From an uncultured Corynebacterium sp. (GTDB taxonomy: Bacteria; Actinomycetota; Actinomycetes; Mycobacteriales; Mycobacteriaceae): a stretch of DNA of 9,195 nt. The position numbers and the translations under genes were made by a program. Below the pieces are notes generated by a model. It was not told the origin of the DNA. It ran no database searches and saw nothing but the letters and a program-made list of their open reading frames with translations. Shown piece after piece: positions 4,892-9,195 of the stretch. Location: the NCBI GenBank assembly GCA_915275065.1, contig CAJZGD010000098.1:1-9195 (forward strand), given 5' to 3'. Within the stretch, counting starts at the first letter, position 1. Each line of letters opens with the position of its first letter.

Positions 4892-5734
4892 CTATTCGGA
4901 GCGGTGCACCAGGATGGCGGAAAAATCATGGTCACCCCGGCCATGATCCTGTTGGATAGTAAAGGATTCCACTGCCGCCTGAATGCCGGGCAGCACCTGG
5001 CCTGCGGTGTCCAGCATCAGCTTGCTGTCCTTGCACAAGGCGTCGACGGTGAAATCACCCGGGTCGGTGCTTCGGTCACCAAGCACAAAATCACGTTTCA
5101 GGTTGGCCATAAACGACAGGCCGGTAGAGTCGAGCAGATCCAGGGTTTCGGCCGCGGTGAGGCCGGTGGCGTCACCAAACAGGAGGGCCTCTTTCATGCC
5201 CTCGGCGCTGATTGCTAGGGCTAGGTTGGCGAGGAGTTTCCCGATGGCAGCCTTGGGCTGGGAGTCCACCAACTTCAACCGGCTCGGGTCCGCCCAGGGA
5301 GATACAATACCAGCAGCCAGCTCCCGCAGCTGCGGATCGGGGCTGCCCACGTACACACCAAGTTTTCCAGCGCGGGCCGGCCCCAGGGTACCAATCACCG
5401 GGCAGGCAATGTAGGTGGAAACGTTGGTGGCAAATTCCTCGGCGTCTTGAGGGGACACGGTGGTGGTGTCGATCCAGGGAATACCTGCGGGAATAAGGTC
5501 GGGTTCGATGACCACACTGTGCACGGTTTTCGTCCCGAACAGGGCCGTAATCACCACGTCAGCACCGGTAACAGCCTCAGCGGCGGTGGGGTATGCGGTG
5601 GCACCGGCGTCGACAAGCGGAGTGGTTTTGTCCAGCGTACGGTTCCAGACCCGCACCGCATAATCATTGTTGGCGATCAGATGCTTAGCGAGTTCGGTAC
5701 CCATGCGGCCGGTACCTAGAAAAGCAATTTTCAT
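4892..5734 (-). CDS. NAD(P)-binding beta-hydroxyacid dehydrogenase-like protein
   Basis: This 280-residue protein belongs to the 6-phosphogluconate/3-hydroxyisobutyrate dehydrogenase superfamily. An N-terminal Rossmann fold opens with KIAFLGTGRMG (2-12); NRT after the second strand (31-33) favours NADPH. The family's substrate region reads CPVIGTLGPARAGKLGVYVG (111-130). The catalytic Lys is probably K166 with N170 in KLLAN, and the C-terminal helical domain has the KD pair at 235-236. Keeping the Lys argues against an imine reductase, which usually has Asp or Tyr there. The substrate is unknown; a short-chain hydroxyacid or semialdehyde is typical. ATG at 5734 is chosen over a TTG nine codons upstream because of the position of GTGRMG and a GGGGG just before the ATG. 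The gene is convergent with the permease gene and divergent from the Fe-S oxidoreductase gene. Confidence 0.92.
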   Translation of the reverse strand: MKIAFLGTGRMGTELAKHLIANNDYAVRVWNRTLDKTTPLVDAGATAYPTAAEAVTGADVVITALFGTKTVHSVVIEPDLIPAGIPWIDTTTVSPQDAEEFATNVSTYIACPVIGTLGPARAGKLGVYVGSPDPQLRELAAGIVSPWADPSRLKLVDSQPKAAIGKLLANLALAISAEGMKEALLFGDATGLTAAETLDLLDSTGLSFMANLKRDFVLGDRSTDPGDFTVDALCKDSKLMLDTAGQVLPGIQAAVESFTIQQDHGRGDHDFSAILVHRSE

Positions 5735-5836
5735 GTCCCCCAGTGTGCCAGATATATTCAATTCAAGCGAAGGGTTGCCTGCGATGTGCAGCTCACAACG
5801 CCGCAGCGGAAAAGGCTGGCGGAGCCTCTTGGTCAG

Positions 5837-5869
5837 TTGCGTGGACAGACGCGTAAAGTATATGCGTCT
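5837..5869 (+). promoter_or_regulatory. Promoter of the Fe-S oxidoreductase gene with inverted repeat over the -10
   Basis: TTGCGT (5837-5842) and TATATG (5859-5864) are spaced by 16 bp and would start transcription near 5871. That gives a leader of about 30 bases with AGAGG (5887-5891) nine bases before the ATG. The -35 hexamer and spacing equal those of the HXXEE gene promoter. An exact 6-bp inverted repeat, AGACGC (5847-5852) and GCGTCT (5864-5869), flanks the -10 box and could be a repressor site. Confidence 0.4.
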
Positions 5870-5900
5870 CCTCCGCTACGACTCATAGAGGTTTTGCCCC

Positions 5901-8900
5901 ATGCCGGCTGTCACACCAACGCTCATCATGGGGGTGCTCGGCATTGTACTGTCAGCGCCCGCGTGGGTTTTATTCATTCGCGCCGCCCGCCGCCTGTATC
6001 TGTTTATTGCCGCTGGTCAACCCGCACCCGGCCGCACGAATAGGCCGCTGCGCCGCGGGGTGCAGGTGCTTAAGGAGGTGTTTTTCCACACCGAGCTGAT
6101 GCGGCGTCCCGCCATTGCCGTGGCCCACTGGCTTGTGATGGTGGGCTTCCTCATTGGGTCGCTGGTGTGGTTCGAAGCCTATATCCAAACGTTTAACCCA
6201 GCCGGCGGGTGGCCGCTGCTATCCCAATGGTCGCTGTATCATTTCGCCGAGGAGGTCCTGGCGATCGGCACGGTCCTGGGCATCGGGTTCCTCTTTGCCA
6301 TTCGCTTATCGACGGGCATGCGGGAGCGGTTATCCCGCTTCTACGGGTCGAACGCGCTTTCGGCTTTCTTTGTGGAGGGCGTGATCTTTTTGGAGGGCGC
6401 CGGCATGCTCCTGGTGAAGGCCGGGAAGATAGCAACCTATGGTCACGCCTCGCCGTGGGCTGACTTCCTCACCCAATACCTGGCCGGGTTCCTCCCCGCC
6501 AGCCCCATAATGGTAAGCGCCTTTGCCCTGTTCAAACTGCTTGTGGGCATGGTGTGGTTAGTGGTGGTGGCCCGCAATCTCACGTGGGGTATCGCCTGGC
6601 ATCGCTTCCTGGCATTCTTCAATATTTTCTTCCAACGCAACCCCGACGGCGCCCCCGCACTGGGTAAGGTCCTGCCGCTTTACGACGGCACAACCGAACT
6701 CACGATCGACACCATTGAGGAGGATTCCTCCCTCGGCACCGGGCGGCTTCAAGACGCCAGCTGGAAAATGCTCCTTGATGCGGCAACCTGCACGGAATGC
6801 GGTCGCTGCCAGACGCAATGTCCCTCCTGGAATACCGGGAAACCCCTGTCGCCAAAGCTATTTGTCACCGACATCCGGGATGCAGCCGTCGCCAACGCTT
6901 CTTACCTTCAGGACCCGGACACGTTTGCCACCGACACCACATATTCGGATGTTGACCTGCTCAAACTCGTGGGCGAGTCCAATGTTATCCACCCGGATGT
7001 GCTGTGGTCGTGCACCAACTGTGGCGCCTGCGTAGAGCAATGCCCAGTCGACATTGAGCACATCGACCATGTGGTGAACCTGCGCCGCTTCCAGGTGCTG
7101 GCCGAGTCAGATTTCCCCTCCGAACTGGTGGGGATGTTTAAAAACCTTGAGGTCAAGGGCAACCCGTGGGGGCGTAATAATGCGGAACGCGCCTCGTGGA
7201 TTACCGAGGCCCGCCGCGACGGCATTGAGGTTCCAGTGTTCGGCGAGGATGCGAAAAGCTTCGATGATATCGAATACTTGTTCTGGGTGGGGTGTGCGGG
7301 AGCGTTTGACGATGACGGCAAGCGCACCACCCGCGCCGTCGTCGAACTGCTCCACACAGCAGGTGTGAAGTTCGCGGTTTTAAGCAAGGCGGAACGTTGC
7401 ACGGGTGACCCGGCGCGGCGGGCAGGTAACGAGTTTTTGTTCCAGCAATTGGCCCTGGAAAATATTGACACTCTTAACGGGGTTTTTTCCGGGGTTCCCA
7501 AAGGTCAGCGTAAGATTATTACGACGTGCCCGCATTGTTTTAATACGTTCCGAAACGAGTACCCGGATTTTGACGGCTATTTTGACGTTTTCCACCATAC
7601 GCAGCTACTCAACCGGTTGGTTCGGGATAAGTTGCTCACACCTATTCCCCGGAGTCCGAAGGATCGGAAGCCAATCACGTACCATGATCCGTGTTTCCTA
7701 GGTCGGCACAATAAGGTGTTCGATCCGCCCCGCGAATTGTTGGGGGCCACGGGGGCTGATTTGGTGGAGATGCCGCGGAATCGTAACGAGGGTTTTTGTT
7801 GCGGTGCGGGTGGTGCGCGCATGTTCATGGAGGAGAATTTGGGCACGCGCATTAATGAGAATCGGGCCACCGAGGCGGTTGCTACGGGCGCGGCGGAGAT
7901 CGCTGTGGGCTGCCCGTTTTGCAATACGATGATGTTGTCCGGGGTGAAGGCGGTCGCGGATGCTACCCCGGCCCCGGCGGTGCGGGATGTTGCGCAGATG
8001 CTGCGGGATTCCGTACTTGTCGACGGTCACCTCCCGGACCCGCGCCCCAAGCAGTTCCTGCAACCACCTATCCGGGAGAAGCGGGAGGAAAAACCGGAGC
8101 CGAAGCCGGCAGGGAAGAGCGTAAAACCGCAGACATCTCCTACGAAACCGGCGTCACCTACCACCCCTGTGGGGAAGACCCCGCAGCCTGGTGTTTCGCC
8201 CGTTGTTGCCCCACCTGGAGCGGCGAAACCAATAGCCCCTGGGGCCACTGCACCAGGGGTGGCGATTCCTGGATCGGCTGTGCCACCAGCACCTGGCGCG
8301 GCAGTGCCACCAACAGCCCGGCCTACCGCACCAGGGGTGGCGATTCCGGGCGCGGCGGTACCTGGGGCTGCAAAACCAGCTGCACCTGGTACGGCAGTTC
8401 CACCAGCAGCAACGCCGCCGGGGGCCACACCACCAGGGCCCCGGCTAGCAACGCCCACTCCCCCTGGTGCGGCTGTGCCCGGCGCAGCCGCACCCGGATC
8501 CGCGGTGTCACCTGCAACAACACCAAAAGCAACGCCTCCGAAGGCACAGCCGCCCGCGGCTCGCCCTCCAGCGGCCGCAGCACCGGCCGCACCGGCCGCG
8601 CCTGGGGGTTCGGTGCCGAAAACCGTGGCCCCGGGGGCTGCGATCCCTGGAACAGCACGTCCCCCGGCAGCCAAGCCGCCCACTCCTGCGCCGCCAATGG
8701 CCAAACCACCTGCCGCCACTCCCCCGGTAGCGAAACCGCCAACAGCCGCCCCACCAGCGGCAATGCCTCCGGGAACGCGACCAGCGGCATCGCCCGTCGC
8801 AAAGCCTCCCGCAGCAAAACCCCCGGTGGCGCAACCACCCGTCGCAAAGCCACCGGTAGCGAAACCTCTGATAGCTAAACCATTAATTATACCGCCTCGC

Positions 8901-8945
8901 AAAGACATCAGTCAAGATACTGATAAAGATCAGGAACAACCCTGA
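5901..8945 (+). CDS. etfD: Membrane Fe-S oxidoreductase, EtfD-like, with long Ala/Pro-rich tail
   Basis: This 1014-residue protein closely resembles mycobacterial EtfD (Rv0338c), which passes electrons from electron-transfer flavoprotein, reduced by acyl-CoA dehydrogenases, to menaquinone. Five membrane helices (about 7-27, 71-93, 114-137, 155-175, 200-226) contain histidines such as H76 and H114. Two 4Fe-4S motifs follow: C297, C300, C303, C307 and C371, C374, C377, C381. Then come two CCG domains of heterodisulfide-reductase type: C465, C500, C543, C546 and C598, C633-C634, C671, C674. The first has ERCTGDPARR in place of Cys-Cys, as is usual in this group. Strings such as TGKPLSPKL and CVEQCPVDIEHIDHVV support the assignment. 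Residues ~720-1014 are an Ala/Pro/Lys/Gly tail (AKPPVAKPP, TAPGVAIPG) of unknown use. ATG 5901 has AGAGG nine bases upstream. No etf genes are in the window. Confidence 0.9.
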   Translation: MPAVTPTLIMGVLGIVLSAPAWVLFIRAARRLYLFIAAGQPAPGRTNRPLRRGVQVLKEVFFHTELMRRPAIAVAHWLVMVGFLIGSLVWFEAYIQTFNPAGGWPLLSQWSLYHFAEEVLAIGTVLGIGFLFAIRLSTGMRERLSRFYGSNALSAFFVEGVIFLEGAGMLLVKAGKIATYGHASPWADFLTQYLAGFLPASPIMVSAFALFKLLVGMVWLVVVARNLTWGIAWHRFLAFFNIFFQRNPDGAPALGKVLPLYDGTTELTIDTIEEDSSLGTGRLQDASWKMLLDAATCTECGRCQTQCPSWNTGKPLSPKLFVTDIRDAAVANASYLQDPDTFATDTTYSDVDLLKLVGESNVIHPDVLWSCTNCGACVEQCPVDIEHIDHVVNLRRFQVLAESDFPSELVGMFKNLEVKGNPWGRNNAERASWITEARRDGIEVPVFGEDAKSFDDIEYLFWVGCAGAFDDDGKRTTRAVVELLHTAGVKFAVLSKAERCTGDPARRAGNEFLFQQLALENIDTLNGVFSGVPKGQRKIITTCPHCFNTFRNEYPDFDGYFDVFHHTQLLNRLVRDKLLTPIPRSPKDRKPITYHDPCFLGRHNKVFDPPRELLGATGADLVEMPRNRNEGFCCGAGGARMFMEENLGTRINENRATEAVATGAAEIAVGCPFCNTMMLSGVKAVADATPAPAVRDVAQMLRDSVLVDGHLPDPRPKQFLQPPIREKREEKPEPKPAGKSVKPQTSPTKPASPTTPVGKTPQPGVSPVVAPPGAAKPIAPGATAPGVAIPGSAVPPAPGAAVPPTARPTAPGVAIPGAAVPGAAKPAAPGTAVPPAATPPGATPPGPRLATPTPPGAAVPGAAAPGSAVSPATTPKATPPKAQPPAARPPAAAAPAAPAAPGGSVPKTVAPGAAIPGTARPPAAKPPTPAPPMAKPPAATPPVAKPPTAAPPAAMPPGTRPAASPVAKPPAAKPPVAQPPVAKPPVAKPLIAKPLIIPPRKDISQDTDKDQEQP
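8250..8347 (+). repeat. In-frame direct repeat within the Ala/Pro tail coding region
   Basis: The 20 bases GCACCAGGGGTGGCGATTCC occur at 8250-8269 and again at 8328-8347, offset by 78 bases (26 codons), and encode the same APGVAIPG peptide. Further shorter repeats (CCACCGGTAGCGAAACC-like) occupy 8700-8880. Such DNA repeats allow in-frame length changes of the tail by slippage or recombination. Confidence 0.7.
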
Positions 8946-8993
8946 CCTGTTCCAGGGGTATCCGGGTGCCCATGCGTGTTGAGCTGCGGAAAC

Positions 8994-9046
8994 GCCGATG
9001 TATTTATTAGGGGAAATTTCAGGGCAAACCCCAACAGACAATCGGC
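8994..9046 (+). other. Weak nested inverted repeats in the 8946-9070 intergenic region
   Basis: GCCGAT (8994-8999) and ATCGGC (9041-9046) enclose GGGG (9010-9013) and CCCC (9029-9032). The stems are short and no U-run follows, so this is not a convincing terminator. Nothing else stands out between the stop of the oxidoreductase gene and the next start. Confidence 0.2.
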
Positions 9047-9063
9047 ATCCGCATCGTTACGCT
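9035..9063 (+). promoter_or_regulatory. Possible leaderless promoter of the DUF1707 gene
   Basis: CAGACA (9035-9040) and TACGCT (9058-9063) are spaced by 17 bp and would place the transcription start at 9070-9071, on the ATG. Both hexamers are weak matches. No ribosome-binding site precedes the ATG (CTTAAAAGC), which favours a leaderless start. Confidence 0.25.
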
Positions 9064-9070
9064 TAAAAGC

Positions 9071-9195
9071 ATGAGCCAAACATTCAATTCCGATTACCGA
9101 ATCAGCGATACCGAACGTCAGCACGCTATGGACGAGCTGGGCAAGCACTTCACCTCCGGGCGTCTCGACATGAACGAGTACGATACCCGCCTCCC
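9071..9195 (+). CDS. DUF1707 domain protein, 5' part only
   Basis: ATG 9071 opens a frame that runs off the right edge after 41 codons. Residues from about 9 onward (RISDTERQHAMDELGKHF, then TSGRLDMNEYDTRL) match the actinobacterial DUF1707 domain, with its RISDxxR start and GRLxxxExxxRL end. This roughly 50-residue domain is usually at the N-terminus of small proteins whose remainder is a membrane or low-complexity region. Its function is not established; it resembles the SHOCT-type short oligomerisation domains. The gene is co-directional with the oxidoreductase gene but 125 bases away, so probably has its own promoter. Confidence 0.85.
   Translation, partial: MSQTFNSDYRISDTERQHAMDELGKHFTSGRLDMNEYDTRL

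Noticed and set aside
4928..4950. Inverted repeat ATCATGG...CCATGAT near the 3' end of the dehydrogenase gene
   Set aside because: It lies within coding sequence for the conserved C-terminus (DHGRGDHDFSA) and is explained by the repeated DH codons.
7483..7488. Run of six T as a programmed frameshift site
   Set aside because: The reading frame continues unbroken through conserved domains on both sides, so no frameshift is needed.
7919..8878. Plus-strand 319-codon frame overlapping the tail of the Fe-S oxidoreductase
   Set aside because: Its composition (Gly, Ser, Thr, Arg, Cys, Trp) is an out-of-frame reading of GC-rich repeats, and the true frame contains the conserved cysteine motifs right up to the overlap.
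8027..8908. Minus-strand Gly/Ala-rich frame of 293 codons resembling PE-PGRS-like low complexity
   Set aside because: It is the antisense shadow of the Ala/Pro tail; Pro and Ala codons read backwards give Gly and Ala. The plus strand continues a well-supported gene.

Overview
The window looks like chromosomal DNA of a high-GC actinobacterium, most likely Corynebacterium or a close relative. This rests on the downstream gene starting with a DUF1707 domain, on a large Fe-S membrane oxidoreductase that closely resembles mycobacterial/corynebacterial EtfD (Rv0338c-like), on several apparently leaderless promoters, and on low-complexity Ala/Pro/Gly protein tails. The genus is an inference from protein resemblance; no rRNA or marker gene is present.

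Layout. Bases 1-170 are the 3' end of a plus-strand gene with a Gly/Ala/Pro/Ser/Thr-rich C-terminus. From about 171 to 1340 I see no credible gene. Instead there is a roughly 1 kb mosaic of imperfect palindromes, all in one orientation: four copies of a ~100 bp hairpin (family P, core TTCTAAGCATGG) and six copies or part-copies of a ~70 bp hairpin (families R and Q, sharing AGCTyGrGTTyC), joined by conserved linkers in the order R-P-P-Q-R-P-Q-P-Q-(half R). This is the most unusual part of the window.

The mosaic is followed by a gene for an HXXEE-family membrane protein (1399-1914), probably leaderless. Next comes a tight four-gene plus-strand operon (1994-4844): an XRE-family regulator, an unrecognised four-helix membrane protein, an ABC ATPase and an ABC-2 permease of NatA/NatB type. 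The last three are coupled by 4-bp start/stop overlaps. The likely logic is a self-regulated exporter with an accessory membrane protein; the substrate is unknown.

A convergent minus-strand gene (4892-5734) encodes an NAD(P)-binding beta-hydroxyacid dehydrogenase-like protein. Divergent from it is a 1014-residue protein (5901-8945): five membrane helices, two 4Fe-4S motifs and two CCG (heterodisulfide-reductase-type) domains, then a ~290-residue Ala/Pro-rich tail. It is predicted to pass electrons from electron-transfer flavoprotein to menaquinone. The window ends inside a DUF1707-domain gene beginning at 9071.
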